Assembly: GCF_019656655.1 (NCBI RefSeq)
Contig: NZ_BPMV01000002.1
Span: 1 to 64,000 of the forward strand
From: Tsukamurella sp. TY48
Lineage (GTDB): Bacteria > Actinomycetota > Actinomycetes > Mycobacteriales > Mycobacteriaceae
DNA: 64,000 nucleotides
Direction: 5' to 3'
Part shown: piece after piece, positions 8,012-19,743 of the stretch
Position numbering within the stretch: the first letter of the stretch is position 1
Layout: each line of letters begins with the position of its first letter
Notes under the pieces: generated by a model
What the model saw: the letters and a program-made list of their open reading frames with translations, nothing else
The model's database searches: none
Told to the model about the DNA's origin: nothing
Position numbers and translations under genes: made by a program

Positions 8012-8336
8012 ACACCAGGTCCAATCGGCTTTTGATCGCCGTGTCGGGAGGCCTATCCTCGTCGGGTTCGTTGATGGCGTCGCCATGTTTGGCCGTCGTC
8101 CGACGTCGGCGTGTCCGCTCCGACTGCGACCCTGACGAGGATGTTGCACCTCCGCAACAGAGGGAATCGAATAGGAGCGCAGTTGGTCAGGATGCGGCGC
8201 TCGATACCGGCGGGGTGCACGGTGTCCGCGCGGTGAGGACCCACGCGGTGCGGCTGCGGCGCAAGTTGTTCAAAGTTTTTGGTGTTGTCGGCGTGCCTCA
8301 CGTGATTCATGTGACTGGCGGGGCACAATATCAGCC
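8012..8336. other. Intergenic region between accessory gene and steA
   Basis: About 325 bases with no convincing gene. A 102-codon open frame crosses it on the plus strand (8032-8340), but it has no ribosome site, no domain and a composition typical of chance frames. The last 30 bases contain an ACAATAT-like -10 element close to the steA ATG, so steA may be leaderless or carry a very short leader. The right boundary of the inserted DNA probably lies in here. Confidence 0.4.
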
Positions 8337-9527
8337 ATGAAGCTCACTGGTCTGCTGTCCCGGAACACGTCGAACCTGCCCGGCGTCGTGGGCACCGCAC
8401 GAGTCGACAAGGACACCACCCGGCTCCTTCGTCGCATCGGGCCCGGCGACGTGGTCGTGTGTGACGAGCTCGATCTCGATCGCACCACTGCCGATCTCAT
8501 GGTGGAGGCGGGCGTCGCCGCCGTCGTGAACGCCTCCCCGTTCATCTCCGGCCGCTACCCGAATCTGGGGCCCGAGGTGCTGGCCGCCGCCGGCATCGAG
8601 CTGGTCGACGACGCCGGCAAAGAGGTCTTCTCCCGGATCAAGGACGGCGCGAAGGTACGCGTGCACGAGGGTGTCGTCTACGCGGGCGAGCGCGAGCTGG
8701 CCGAGGGTGAGGAACTCACCGACAGCGCCGTCACGTCCCGCATGCTGGCCGCCCGTTCGGGCCTGGTCGACCACCTGGAGGCCTTCGCGGGCAACACCAT
8801 CGAGTTCATCCGCGTCGAGTCGCCGCTGCTGATCGACGGCGTCGGCATCCCGGACGTCGAGGTCAACCTCAACGACCGGCACGTGCTCGTCGTGGCCGAC
8901 GGTCCGGACCACGTCGAGGACCTCAAGCGCCTCAAGCCCTTCATCAAGGAGTACGCGCCGGTGCTGATCGGCGTGAACCGCGGCGCCGACGCCCTCGTCA
9001 AGGCCGGCTACCGGCCCGACCTCATCGTCGGTGACCCCGAGGTGATCACCACCAACACGCTCCGCTCGGGCGCGCAGGTGGTCCTGCCCGCCGCCCCGGA
9101 CGGCCACGCCCCCGGCCTGGAGCGCATCCAGGACCTCGGCATCGGCGCCATGACCTTCCCGGCGTCCGGCTCGGCCGCCGATCTGGCACTGATCATCGCC
9201 GACCACCACGGCGCCTCGCTGATCGTCTCGGTCGGACACTCCGCCTCGCTGGAGGAGTTCTTCGACGCCGGCCGCCGCGAGTCGAACCCGTCCACCTTCC
9301 TCACCCGCGTCAAGGTGGGCACCAAGCTGGTCGACGGTAAGGCCGTCTCCACGCTGTACCGCAGCCGCGGGCACGGTGGCGCGGTGGCGCTGTTCATCCT
9401 CGCCGCGCTGGTGGCCGTGGTCGCCGCGGTGCTCGTCTCCAATCAGGGCACCGACCTGCTGCAGTGGGTCATCGACCAGTGGAACCACTTCGCGCTCTGG
9501 GTTCAGGGCAAGTTCCGGGCACTGTAA
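8337..9527 (+). CDS. steA: SteA-like membrane-anchored cytokinetic protein
   Basis: The 396-aa product matches the Rv1697 position and the SteA family of Corynebacteriales. Residues about 1-330 are soluble, with a thiamine-pyrophosphokinase-like region (GVNRGADALVKAGYRPDLIVGDPE and TFPASGSAADLALIIAD). One transmembrane helix follows at about 348-368 (AVALFILAALVAVVAAVLV), with a short C-terminal tail. In Corynebacterium, SteA works with SteB in daughter-cell separation through the peptidoglycan hydrolase RipA. The stop is directly adjacent to the steB start, so they form one operon. Confidence 0.85.
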   Translation: MKLTGLLSRNTSNLPGVVGTARVDKDTTRLLRRIGPGDVVVCDELDLDRTTADLMVEAGVAAVVNASPFISGRYPNLGPEVLAAAGIELVDDAGKEVFSRIKDGAKVRVHEGVVYAGERELAEGEELTDSAVTSRMLAARSGLVDHLEAFAGNTIEFIRVESPLLIDGVGIPDVEVNLNDRHVLVVADGPDHVEDLKRLKPFIKEYAPVLIGVNRGADALVKAGYRPDLIVGDPEVITTNTLRSGAQVVLPAAPDGHAPGLERIQDLGIGAMTFPASGSAADLALIIADHHGASLIVSVGHSASLEEFFDAGRRESNPSTFLTRVKVGTKLVDGKAVSTLYRSRGHGGAVALFILAALVAVVAAVLVSNQGTDLLQWVIDQWNHFALWVQGKFRAL

Positions 9528-10448
9528 GTGCCCGGCCGCTCGCGCCGCCTCCGGACTCCCGGCGCTCGTCGTCCGGCGCTGTTCTGGGCGTCGGTGCTGA
9601 TCGCGTTCGCCGTGGGCATCGCCCTGGGCGGCGGCGTCCTGTCGCGGTTCACCGCCGACGGTGACATCCGTGACCTCCGCTCCCAGGTCCAGGACCTGGA
9701 GCAGCGCAACGACACCCTCGACGCGCGGGCGCGTGCGGGCGACGGCTTCGCCGATGCCGCGGCACCCGGCGCGCTCGGCCGTTCCCTCGCGGGCTTCCCG
9801 GTGCTGCTCGTCGTGGCCCCCGATGCCGACGGCGGCGACATCACCCAGATCAATCGCCGCGTCACGCAGGCCGGCGGCACCGTCGCGGGCACCGTCCGGC
9901 TGACCGACGCGCTGTACGCCGACGATCAGTCCGAGCGGCTGCGCGGCACCGTCGACAACGCCGCTCCCGTGGGAGTGACGCTCGACGCGGGCCAGGTCGA
10001 CCCCCGCGCCCGCGCCGGCGACCTGATCGGTTCGGTCCTCCTGGGCAAGGGCGCCGCGCCCGCGGTCTCGCAAGGCGGCACTGATGCGCTCGTCACACTT
10101 CGCCAGGCGGGTTTCCTCGCCTTCGACGGCCCGACGGTGCCCGGCGCGCGCGCCGCGATCGTGGTGACGGGCGGCGCGGTGGCGGCCGATCACGCCGCGC
10201 AGGGGCAGGGCATCGGGCGCCTCGCTGCGGGGCTGTCCCGCCACGGCGACGGATCAGTGCTGGTCGGACGCACCGGATCGGCCTCGGGTTCGGGTCCGAT
10301 CGTGGTGGTGCGGCAGGACCAGGCGCTCGCTGCGCGACTCGCCACCGTCGACGATGTGGACACCACCGTGGGGCAGGTTTCCACCGCGCTGGCGCTGAGT
10401 CAGGCGACGCGCGGAGAAGTACGCGCGTACGGTGCCGGCGTCCGCTGA
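9528..10448 (+). CDS. steB: SteB/MctB-like single-pass membrane protein
   Basis: The 306-aa product has an Arg-rich N-terminus, one membrane helix at about residues 17-38 (ALFWASVLIAFAVGIALGGG), and a short coiled coil (residues 44-68, LRSQVQDLEQRNDTLDARA). An extracytoplasmic domain rich in Ala, Gly and Val follows. The family is annotated either as the copper-protecting MctB (Rv1698) or as SteB, the partner of SteA in cell separation; the sequence alone does not decide. The GTG start is the codon right after the steA stop. Confidence 0.85.
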   Translation: MPGRSRRLRTPGARRPALFWASVLIAFAVGIALGGGVLSRFTADGDIRDLRSQVQDLEQRNDTLDARARAGDGFADAAAPGALGRSLAGFPVLLVVAPDADGGDITQINRRVTQAGGTVAGTVRLTDALYADDQSERLRGTVDNAAPVGVTLDAGQVDPRARAGDLIGSVLLGKGAAPAVSQGGTDALVTLRQAGFLAFDGPTVPGARAAIVVTGGAVAADHAAQGQGIGRLAAGLSRHGDGSVLVGRTGSASGSGPIVVVRQDQALAARLATVDDVDTTVGQVSTALALSQATRGEVRAYGAGVR

Positions 10449-10479
10449 CGACAGTGATACTCTGAAGTCCCGTAACTGA

Positions 10480-12913
<2,434 letters not shown>

Positions 12914-12953
12914 GACGGTGGCGGCGGGCGCGCGCGTGAAGACGGGCGGGGCT

Positions 12954-13892
12954 GTGAACTCCCCGCTCGACGATGCCTTGCGCGCCTACCTCGACCACCT
13001 CACCGTGGAGCGCGGTGCGGCCGCGAACACGCTGAGCAGTTACCGCCGCGATCTCGACCGGTATCGCGAGTACCTGGCAGCGCTCGGCGTCGATGATCTC
13101 GCGGCGGTGACATCGGGCCAGGTCAGTGGTTTCCTGGTCGCGATGCGGGAGGGGAGCGATGGCCGTCCTCCGCTCGCCGCGAGTTCCGCGGCGCGGTCGC
13201 TCATCGCGGTCCGCGGGCTGCACCGGTTCGCCGCCGCCGAGGGACTGACCGCGTCCGACGTGGCCCGCGAGGTGCGTCCGCCCGCCCCGGCGAAGCGGCT
13301 GCCGAAGGCCTTGCCCGTGGATACGGTGATCGCGCTCCTGGAGGCCGCCGGGGGAGACGGCGAGTCCGACACTCCGTCGCGGCTGCGCGACCGGGCGCTG
13401 CTGGAGCTGCTGTACTCGTGCGGCGCTCGCATCTCTGAGGTGACGGCGCTCGATGTGGACGATATCGACGCGCAGTCGCGGTCCGTGGTGCTGCTCGGCA
13501 AGGGCGGCAAGCAACGAGTGGTGCCGATCGGCCGGCCCGCCCTCGCCGCGATCGACGCGTACCTCGTGCGGGGCAGGCCGTCGTTGGTGAAGCGGTCGAA
13601 TCCCGCTCTGTTCCTCAACGTGCGGGGCGGTCGGTTGTCCCGGCAGTCGGCGTGGCAGGTGCTCGCGACCGCCGCCGAGCGCGCCGGGATCGACACCGCC
13701 ACCACCCACGTCTCCCCGCACACCCTGCGGCACTCCTTCGCCACGCATCTGCTCGAAGGCGGAGCGGACGTGCGGGTGGTGCAGGAGCTGCTGGGGCACG
13801 CGTCGGTGACCACGACGCAGGTGTACACCTTGGTGACGGTCCAGGCGCTGCGTGAGGTGTACGCCCAGGCGCATCCCCGCGCCGTGCGCTGA
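12954..13892 (+). CDS. xerD: Tyrosine recombinase XerD
   Basis: A 312-aa core tyrosine recombinase that resolves chromosome dimers at dif with XerC. Residues 5-90 form the SAM-like DNA-binding domain ([20 protein letters not shown]). The catalytic domain shows [11 protein letters not shown] (Arg), GKGGKQR (Lys), [15 protein letters not shown] (His, Arg), GHASVTTTQ (His) and the Tyr in VYTLVT. The GTG at 12954 is chosen because it aligns the N-terminus with mycobacterial XerD; GTGs at 12918 and 12936 are alternatives. Conserved synteny marks it as the housekeeping enzyme, not a phage integrase. Confidence 0.93.
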   Translation: MNSPLDDALRAYLDHLTVERGAAANTLSSYRRDLDRYREYLAALGVDDLAAVTSGQVSGFLVAMREGSDGRPPLAASSAARSLIAVRGLHRFAAAEGLTASDVAREVRPPAPAKRLPKALPVDTVIALLEAAGGDGESDTPSRLRDRALLELLYSCGARISEVTALDVDDIDAQSRSVVLLGKGGKQRVVPIGRPALAAIDAYLVRGRPSLVKRSNPALFLNVRGGRLSRQSAWQVLATAAERAGIDTATTHVSPHTLRHSFATHLLEGGADVRVVQELLGHASVTTTQVYTLVTVQALREVYAQAHPRAVR

Positions 13893-14000
13893 GCCGTAGG
13901 GCGGACCGTCGGGTATGCAGATCGTGCGTGACGCCCGGAAGGCACGACCACCGCTCCGGCCTTCACCCCGCGGCGGGACCGTAGACTGGATCGTCGTCGA

Positions 14001-14030
14001 CCGACGCGAGCGCGCCGCTGCGCTCGTCGG
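14001..14030 (+). other. Stem-loop between xerD and the parA-like gene
   Basis: The left arm CCGACGCGAGCGC pairs with the right arm GCGCTCGTCGG, leaving a two-base bulge and a 6-base loop. There is no T-tract after it, so it is a weak terminator candidate or simply structured mRNA ahead of the parA-like gene, whose strong AAGGAGGT site follows about 30 bases later. Confidence 0.3.
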
Positions 14031-14076
14031 CACGACGAGCGCACTAGGGTGTGAGGGAACGTAAGGAGGTGGGCTA

Positions 14077-14997
14077 GTGGCGGCAGCGCCGGACGCGGAG
14101 CACCCGGGCCTGGACCTGGGCGAGCTGCAGCACCACCCCGCAGCACGGGACCCGCACGACGAGAGCCTCGACGCCACCGGGCGACCCAAGGTCGAATTCC
14201 CTGAACCCACCCCGAAAACCACGCACGGCCCCGCCCGGGTGATCGCGGTCTGCAACCAGAAGGGCGGCGTGGGTAAGACCACGACCACCATCAACCTCGG
14301 TGCCTCGCTGGCGGCCTACGGGCGCCGCGTGCTGCTCGTCGACCTCGATCCGCAGGGCGCGCTCTCCGCCGGACTCGGCGTGGCCCACCACGAGCTCGAA
14401 CTCACGGTGCACAACCTGCTGATGGAGTCGCGCGTCTCCGCGGACGACGTGCTCCTGCGCACCCGCGTCGAGGGTCTCGACCTGCTGCCCTCCAACATCG
14501 ACCTCTCCGCCGCCGAGATCCAGCTGGTCAACGAGGTCGGCCGCGAACAGACCCTGGGCCGGGCCCTGTACCCGGTCCTCGACCGCTACGACTACATCCT
14601 GATCGACTGCCAGCCCAGCCTCGGCCTGCTCACCGTGAACGCCCTGGCCTGCGCCGATCAGGTGCTGATCCCGATGGAATGCGAGTTCTTCGCGCTCCGC
14701 GGTCTCGCTCTGCTCACCGACACCGTCGACAAGGTGCGCGATCGCCTCAACCCGCGGCTCGACCTCGCGGGCATCGTGGTCACCATGTTCGACGCCCGCA
14801 CCCTGCACTCGCGCGACGTGATGGCCCGCGTGGTCGAGGTCTTCGGCGACGCCGTCTACCACTCGGTGATCTCGCGCACCGTGCGCTTCCCGGAGACCTC
14901 CGTCGCCGGTGAACCCATCACGTCCTGGGCGCCGAAGTCGTCGGGCGCGAACGCCTACCGCGCACTCGCGCGCGAGGTCATCGCGCAGGAGAAGTGA
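14077..14997 (+). CDS. ParA/Soj-family ATPase beside scpAB (Rv1708-like)
   Basis: The 306-aa product has a disordered 50-residue N-terminus, then a deviant Walker A motif KGGVGKTTT (Lys62, Lys67), switch I LVDLDPQGALSAGLG, and Walker B ILIDCQPSLGLLTVNAL. It is a ParA-type ATPase without a ParB partner nearby and sits directly ahead of scpA and scpB, as in M. tuberculosis. A role in chromosome organisation is likely but its cargo is unknown; it is not the oriC-linked parA. The GTG start has a strong AAGGAGGT site. The stop overlaps scpA by 4 bases. Confidence 0.92.
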   Translation: MAAAPDAEHPGLDLGELQHHPAARDPHDESLDATGRPKVEFPEPTPKTTHGPARVIAVCNQKGGVGKTTTTINLGASLAAYGRRVLLVDLDPQGALSAGLGVAHHELELTVHNLLMESRVSADDVLLRTRVEGLDLLPSNIDLSAAEIQLVNEVGREQTLGRALYPVLDRYDYILIDCQPSLGLLTVNALACADQVLIPMECEFFALRGLALLTDTVDKVRDRLNPRLDLAGIVVTMFDARTLHSRDVMARVVEVFGDAVYHSVISRTVRFPETSVAGEPITSWAPKSSGANAYRALAREVIAQEK

Positions 14998-15887
14998 CCG
15001 AGACCGCGGCCCCCGAGCCGATCGAGGCCGTCGCACCCCTCGACCCGCCCACACCGGCGGAGGCCTCGGAGGCGGTCGAGGCACCGTCGGGCTTCCAGGT
15101 GCACCTGGCCAACTTCGAGGGCCCGTTCGACCTGCTGCTGCAGCTGATCGGCGCGCACCGCATGGACGTCACCGAGGTGGCGCTGCACGTGGTGACCGAC
15201 GAATTCATCGCGTACACCAAGGAACTCGGCGCCGCGGCCGACCTCGACGCCACCACCGAATTCCTCGTGGTCGCGGCCACCCTGCTCGACCTCAAGGCCG
15301 CGCGGCTGCTCCCGGCGGGCGAGGTCGAAGACGATGAAGACCTCGCGCTGCTCGAAGCACGCGACCTGCTGTTCGCGCGGCTGCTGCAGTACCGCGCGTA
15401 CAAGCAGGTCGCCGAGCTCATGGCGCAGCTCGAAGCGAAGGCGAACCGTCGCTACCCGCGGGCCGTGGGACTGGAACAGCGGTACGAGCAGCTCGTGCCG
15501 CCGGTGCAGCTCGGCGTGAATCCGGAGCAGTTCGCGCTGGTCGCGGCGGCGGCGTTCACGCCGAAGGAGAAGCCCACGGTGGGCCTCGGGCACCTGCACG
15601 TGCCGAAGGTCTCGGTGCCCGAACAGGCCAAACTCATCGCCGCGCGCCTGCGGGAACGGCCCGGCCACTGGTCCGGATTCGCGGAGATCGTCTCGGACTG
15701 CGACTCCGGTATCGCCGTGATCGCGCGCTTCCTCGCACTGCTGGAGCTGTACCGCGAGCGCGCCGTCCTGTTCGATCAGCCGGAGGCCCTGGGCGAGCTC
15801 AAGGTGCGCTGGTCGGGGGAGAAGGACGAGGTGGCGGTGCGCGCCGACGACGAATACGACGAGGCGCCCCCGGAGGAGGACGAGTGA
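14994..15887 (+). CDS. scpA: Segregation and condensation protein A
   Basis: A 297-aa kleisin subunit of the SMC-ScpAB condensin. It shows the family N-terminus FEGPFDLLLQLIGAHRMDVT, which binds the SMC neck, and a C-terminal winged helix (LRERPGHWSGFAEIVSDC... LALLELYRERAVLFDQ) that binds the SMC head. N- and C-terminal extensions are acidic and low complexity (about 35 and 20 residues), making it longer than typical ScpA. GTG start, 4-base overlaps on both sides. Confidence 0.95.
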   Translation: MTETAAPEPIEAVAPLDPPTPAEASEAVEAPSGFQVHLANFEGPFDLLLQLIGAHRMDVTEVALHVVTDEFIAYTKELGAAADLDATTEFLVVAATLLDLKAARLLPAGEVEDDEDLALLEARDLLFARLLQYRAYKQVAELMAQLEAKANRRYPRAVGLEQRYEQLVPPVQLGVNPEQFALVAAAAFTPKEKPTVGLGHLHVPKVSVPEQAKLIAARLRERPGHWSGFAEIVSDCDSGIAVIARFLALLELYRERAVLFDQPEALGELKVRWSGEKDEVAVRADDEYDEAPPEEDE

Positions 15888-16615
15888 CCGACGAACACCC
15901 CACGACCGAGGACGACACCCCCGCGGAAGCCGCGCCCGCTGCGGCGCCGACCGACGACCACGGCGCACCGGAAGACGACGGTTTCGCGCTGGTCGAGGGC
16001 ATGGAACCGGACGAACTACGGTCCTCGCTCGAAGCGCTGCTCCTGGTGATCGACGCGCCGGCATCGGCCGAATCGCTCGGCGTGGCGCTGGAGGAACCCG
16101 AGGAGCGGATCACCGCCGACCTGCGGGCCTGGGCCGCCGAGCTGACCGAGCGGCGCTCCGGGATGGAGCTGCGCGAATCCGCCGAGGGATGGCGGCTCTA
16201 CAGCCGGGCCGAGTACGCGCCCTACGTCGAACGCCTGCTGCTCGACGGCGTGCGCTCCAAGCTCACCCGCGCCGCGCTGGAGACCCTCGCCGTGATCGCC
16301 TACAAGCAGCCCGTGAGCCGGTCCCAGGTGAGCGCGATCCGCGGCGTGAACGTCGACGGCGTGATGCGCACGCTCGCGGCCCGCGGTCTGATCGGCGAGG
16401 TGGGCAGTGATGCGGGTGCCACGACCTACGCCACGACGGAACTGTTCCTGGAGCGACTGGGCCTCACCTCCCTCGACGAGCTGCCGCCGCTGGCGCCGCT
16501 GTTGCCCGAGGTGGACGTGATCGAGGACCTCAGCACCACCCTCGACGACGAGCCGCGATTCGCGAAACTCGGCCGCAAGAGCAGCGACGTGATCGGCTTC
16601 GATCCGGACGCCTGA
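15884..16615 (+). CDS. scpB: Segregation and condensation protein B
   Basis: A 243-aa partner of ScpA. Residues about 40-210 form two winged-helix domains; the conserved core includes LTRAALETLAVIAYKQPVSR and SAIRGVNVDGVMRTLAARGL. The first 40 residues are acidic and disordered. The GTG start overlaps the scpA stop by 4 bases, indicating translational coupling of the two condensin subunits. Confidence 0.95.
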   Translation: MTDEHPTTEDDTPAEAAPAAAPTDDHGAPEDDGFALVEGMEPDELRSSLEALLLVIDAPASAESLGVALEEPEERITADLRAWAAELTERRSGMELRESAEGWRLYSRAEYAPYVERLLLDGVRSKLTRAALETLAVIAYKQPVSRSQVSAIRGVNVDGVMRTLAARGLIGEVGSDAGATTYATTELFLERLGLTSLDELPPLAPLLPEVDVIEDLSTTLDDEPRFAKLGRKSSDVIGFDPDA

Positions 16616-16661
16616 GCGTCGAGTACCGAAATCCCGCGCGTCCTGCGACAATGGATCGATC

Positions 16662-17609
16662 ATGAACAGACCCGCTCGCCGTGATGGCACACCGGACCGA
16701 TCCTCCTCGAACGACAAACGCAAGACGGCGCCCCGCCAGGGGCCGCGGCGCAGCCCCTCGGAGGCGCCCCCGCGGAACAACACCCCCAAGCTCTCCAATG
16801 CGAAACCCGCCCGCACGCAGAACGTTCCCGTGCGCGATCCGGACGATCGCGCACCGTCGAACCCCGGCGGCGACGGCGAGAAGATCCGGCTCCAGAAGGT
16901 GCTCGCCCAGGCCGGTGTGGCCTCGCGGCGCGTCGCCGAGGAGATGATCGCCGACGGCCGCGTCGAGGTCGACGGCGAGATCGTCACGGAGCAGGGCCTG
17001 CGGGTCGACCCGTCGGTGGCCGTGGTCCGCGTGGACGGTGTCCGCGTGGTGGTCAACGAGAGCCTGGTGCACCTCGCCCTCAACAAGCCCCGCGGCTGGC
17101 ACTCGACGATGAGCGACGACATGGGCCGCCCCTGCGTGGGTGACATCGTGGCCGAGCGCGTGGCCGCCGGACAGCGGCTGTTCCACGTCGGCCGGCTCGA
17201 CGCCGACACCGAGGGCCTGCTGCTGGTCACCAACGACGGCGAACTCGCGCACCGGCTGATGCACCCGTCGTACGAGGTCCCCAAGACGTACCTGGCCTGG
17301 GTGAACGGCGAGGTGCAGCGCAACCTCGGTAAGAAGCTGCGCGACGGCGTGGAGCTGGAGGACGGCCCCGCCAAGGTGGACCGGTTCTCGGTGCTGGAGG
17401 CGTCCGAGGGCAAGTCGATGGTGCGGATCGTGCTGCACGAGGGCCGCAAGCACATCGTGCGCCGCCTGCTGGCCGAAGTGGGCCACCCGGTGCAGCGCCT
17501 GGTGCGCACGCACGTGGGCACCGTGGCCCTCGGCGATCAGCGGCCGGGCTCGCTGCGCGTGCTCGGGCGCGACGAGGTGGAGTCGTTGTACAAGGCGGTG
17601 GGAATGTGA
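16662..17609 (+). CDS. rluB: 23S rRNA pseudouridine synthase RluB-type
   Basis: The 315-aa product starts with about 70 basic, disordered residues. It then has an S4 domain (IRLQKVLAQAGVASRRVAEE) and an RsuA/RluB catalytic domain with the active-site Asp in GRLDADTEGLLLVTNDG. It is expected to isomerise a uridine in helix 89/90 of 23S rRNA; the exact site is inferred. The ATG follows scpB by 46 bases. The last codons overlap cmk by 4 bases (GTGA). Confidence 0.92.
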   Translation: MNRPARRDGTPDRSSSNDKRKTAPRQGPRRSPSEAPPRNNTPKLSNAKPARTQNVPVRDPDDRAPSNPGGDGEKIRLQKVLAQAGVASRRVAEEMIADGRVEVDGEIVTEQGLRVDPSVAVVRVDGVRVVVNESLVHLALNKPRGWHSTMSDDMGRPCVGDIVAERVAAGQRLFHVGRLDADTEGLLLVTNDGELAHRLMHPSYEVPKTYLAWVNGEVQRNLGKKLRDGVELEDGPAKVDRFSVLEASEGKSMVRIVLHEGRKHIVRRLLAEVGHPVQRLVRTHVGTVALGDQRPGSLRVLGRDEVESLYKAVGM

Positions 17610-18298
17610 GTGGCATGACTCTGGTGATCGCGATGGACGGCCCCTCGGGTACCGGCAAGTCGACGGTGGCCCGTCGCCTCGCCGAGAGCCTCGGGGCGCG
17701 CTATCTGGACACCGGCGCGATGTACCGTGCCGCCACCGTGTGGGTGCTCGACCGCGAGGTCGCGCTCGACGATCCCGCGGCGATCGCCGCGGCGACCGAC
17801 GATCTGCCCCTGGCGATGGGCTGCGACCCGCTGGGCGAGCAGGTGGAGCTGGACGGTGAATCGGTGACCCGGAGGATCCGGGAGGACGACGTGACCGCCG
17901 CCGTGTCCGCCGTTTCCGCGGTCCCGGCGCTGCGTGAGCAGTTGGTGGCCTATCAGCGCGCGGTGGCCGAGGACGACGAGACACCGATCGTGGTGGAGGG
18001 GCGCGACATCGGCACCGTCGTCTTCCCCGATGCGCCGCTCAAGGTGTACTTGACCGCCTCCGCGGAGGCCCGCGCCGGACGGCGCCACAAGCAGAACATC
18101 GAGCTGGGACTGCCCAGCGATTACGACGCGGTGCTCGCGTCCGTACAGCGCCGCGACGGCCTGGACTCGACGCGGAAGGTCTCGCCCCTGCGGCCCGCAG
18201 ACGATGCGGTCATCGTGGATTCGTCGGACCTCACGCTCGAGGAGACCGTCGCCGCGGTGGCGGAGCTGGCCGCGCGACTGGAGGAGAGTGTGCGATGA
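17606..18298 (+). CDS. cmk: Cytidylate kinase
   Basis: A 230-aa kinase that converts CMP and dCMP to their diphosphates. The P-loop is GPSGTGKST (residues 12-20), followed by the substrate loop [10 protein letters not shown] and the [13 protein letters not shown] motif; the lid contains [17 protein letters not shown] at 17606 overlaps the rluB stop by 4 bases; the ATG three codons later is an alternative. It overlaps der by 4 bases, the usual rluB-cmk-der order of this lineage. Confidence 0.95.
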   Translation: MSGMTLVIAMDGPSGTGKSTVARRLAESLGARYLDTGAMYRAATVWVLDREVALDDPAAIAAATDDLPLAMGCDPLGEQVELDGESVTRRIREDDVTAAVSAVSAVPALREQLVAYQRAVAEDDETPIVVEGRDIGTVVFPDAPLKVYLTASAEARAGRRHKQNIELGLPSDYDAVLASVQRRDGLDSTRKVSPLRPADDAVIVDSSDLTLEETVAAVAELAARLEESVR

Positions 18299-19743
18299 GT
18301 GACGAACTGGAATTCGCGCCCGTCACCGAAGACGGTGTGTGGGAGGACGAGTCCGACTTCGACGGCTACGGAGACGAGTTCGGGGGCGAGTTCGGCGACC
18401 TCGAAGCGGAGGCCGCGGAGGCCACCGCCAAGCTGCCGACGGTGGCCATCGTCGGCCGTCCGAACGTGGGCAAGTCGACCCTGGTGAACCGCATCCTCGG
18501 CCGCCGCGAGGCGGTCGTGGAGGACATCCCCGGCGTGACCCGCGACCGGATCAGCTACGAGGCCAACTGGGCCGGGCGCCGGTTCCTGGTGCAGGACACC
18601 GGTGGCTGGGAGCCCGACGCGAAGGGCATGCAGCAGTCGGTCGCGCAGCAGGCGGAGATCGCCATGCGCACCGCCGACGCCATCGTGGTGGTGGTCGACG
18701 CGACCGTGGGCGCCACCACCACCGACGAGGCCGTGGCGCGCGTCCTGCGCCGCTCGAAGGCCCCGGTCATCCTGGCGGCCAACAAGGTCGACGATCAGCG
18801 CGCCGAATCCGAGGCCGCCACGCTGTGGAGCCTGGGACTCGGTGAACCGCACACCATCTCGGCGGTGCACGGCCGCGGCACCGGCGATCTGCTCGACGTG
18901 ATCCTGGAGAAGCTGCCGGAGACGCCCCGCGAGGGCACCGGCGGACTCGGCCCCCGGCGCGTGGCACTGGTCGGAAAGCCCAACGTGGGCAAGAGCTCCC
19001 TGCTCAACAAGCTGACCGGCGAGCAGCGCTCAGTGGTGGACAACGTGGCGGGCACCACCGTCGATCCGGTGGACTCGCTCGTCGAGCTCGGCGGCAAGAC
19101 CTGGAAGTTCATCGACACCGCCGGCCTGCGCAAGAAGGTCAATCAGGCCAACGGGCACGAGTTCTACGCCTCGCTGCGCACCAAGGGCGCCATCGAGGCG
19201 GCCGAGGTCGCGATCGTGCTGATCGACGCCTCGCAGCCCATCACCGAACAGGACCTGCGGGTGCTGTCGATGGTGGTGGAATCCGGTCGCGCACTGGTGA
19301 TCGCCTACAACAAGTGGGACCTGGTCGATGAGGACCGCCGGTACCAGCTCGAGAAGGAGATCGATCGCGAGCTGGTGCAGCTGCCGTGGGCGCAGCGGGT
19401 GAACATCTCCGCGCAGACCGGTCGCGCCCTGCAGAAGCTGGTGCCCGCGATCGACACCGCGCTCGAGTCCTGGGACAAGCGCATCCCCACCGGCCGGTTG
19501 AACAACTGGCTGCGTGATGTGATGGCCGCGACGCCGCCGCCGCTGCGCGGGGGGAAGCTGCCGAAGGTGCTGTTCGCCACCCAGGCCGGCACTCGCCCGC
19601 CCACCTTCGTGCTGTTCACCACCGGCTTCCTGGAGGCGGGCTACCGCCGCTTCCTGGAGCGGAAGCTGCGGGAGGAGTTCGGCTTCGAGGGTTCGCCCGT
19701 CCGCGTCAACGTGCGCGTGCGGGAGAAGCGTGCCCGCAAGTAG
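18295..19743 (+). CDS. der: Ribosome-associated GTPase Der (EngA)
   Basis: A 482-aa double GTPase for 50S assembly. The first G domain has GRPNVGKST (residues 54-62), DTGGW and NKVD; the second has [17 protein letters not shown] and NKWD. A C-terminal KH-like domain follows ([20 protein letters not shown]). The N-terminal 45 residues are acidic and disordered, as in other Mycobacteriales. The start ATG overlaps the cmk stop. Confidence 0.96.
   Translation: MSDELEFAPVTEDGVWEDESDFDGYGDEFGGEFGDLEAEAAEATAKLPTVAIVGRPNVGKSTLVNRILGRREAVVEDIPGVTRDRISYEANWAGRRFLVQDTGGWEPDAKGMQQSVAQQAEIAMRTADAIVVVVDATVGATTTDEAVARVLRRSKAPVILAANKVDDQRAESEAATLWSLGLGEPHTISAVHGRGTGDLLDVILEKLPETPREGTGGLGPRRVALVGKPNVGKSSLLNKLTGEQRSVVDNVAGTTVDPVDSLVELGGKTWKFIDTAGLRKKVNQANGHEFYASLRTKGAIEAAEVAIVLIDASQPITEQDLRVLSMVVESGRALVIAYNKWDLVDEDRRYQLEKEIDRELVQLPWAQRVNISAQTGRALQKLVPAIDTALESWDKRIPTGRLNNWLRDVMAATPPPLRGGKLPKVLFATQAGTRPPTFVLFTTGFLEAGYRRFLERKLREEFGFEGSPVRVNVRVREKRARK

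Noticed and set aside
8032-8340. 102-codon frame between the accessory gene and steA
   Set aside because: No ribosome site, no domain, and it runs into the steA start region.
12954-13892. Tyrosine recombinase as sign of a prophage or island
   Set aside because: Position between the Nudix gene and parA-like/scpA, and sequence close to mycobacterial XerD, mark the housekeeping enzyme.
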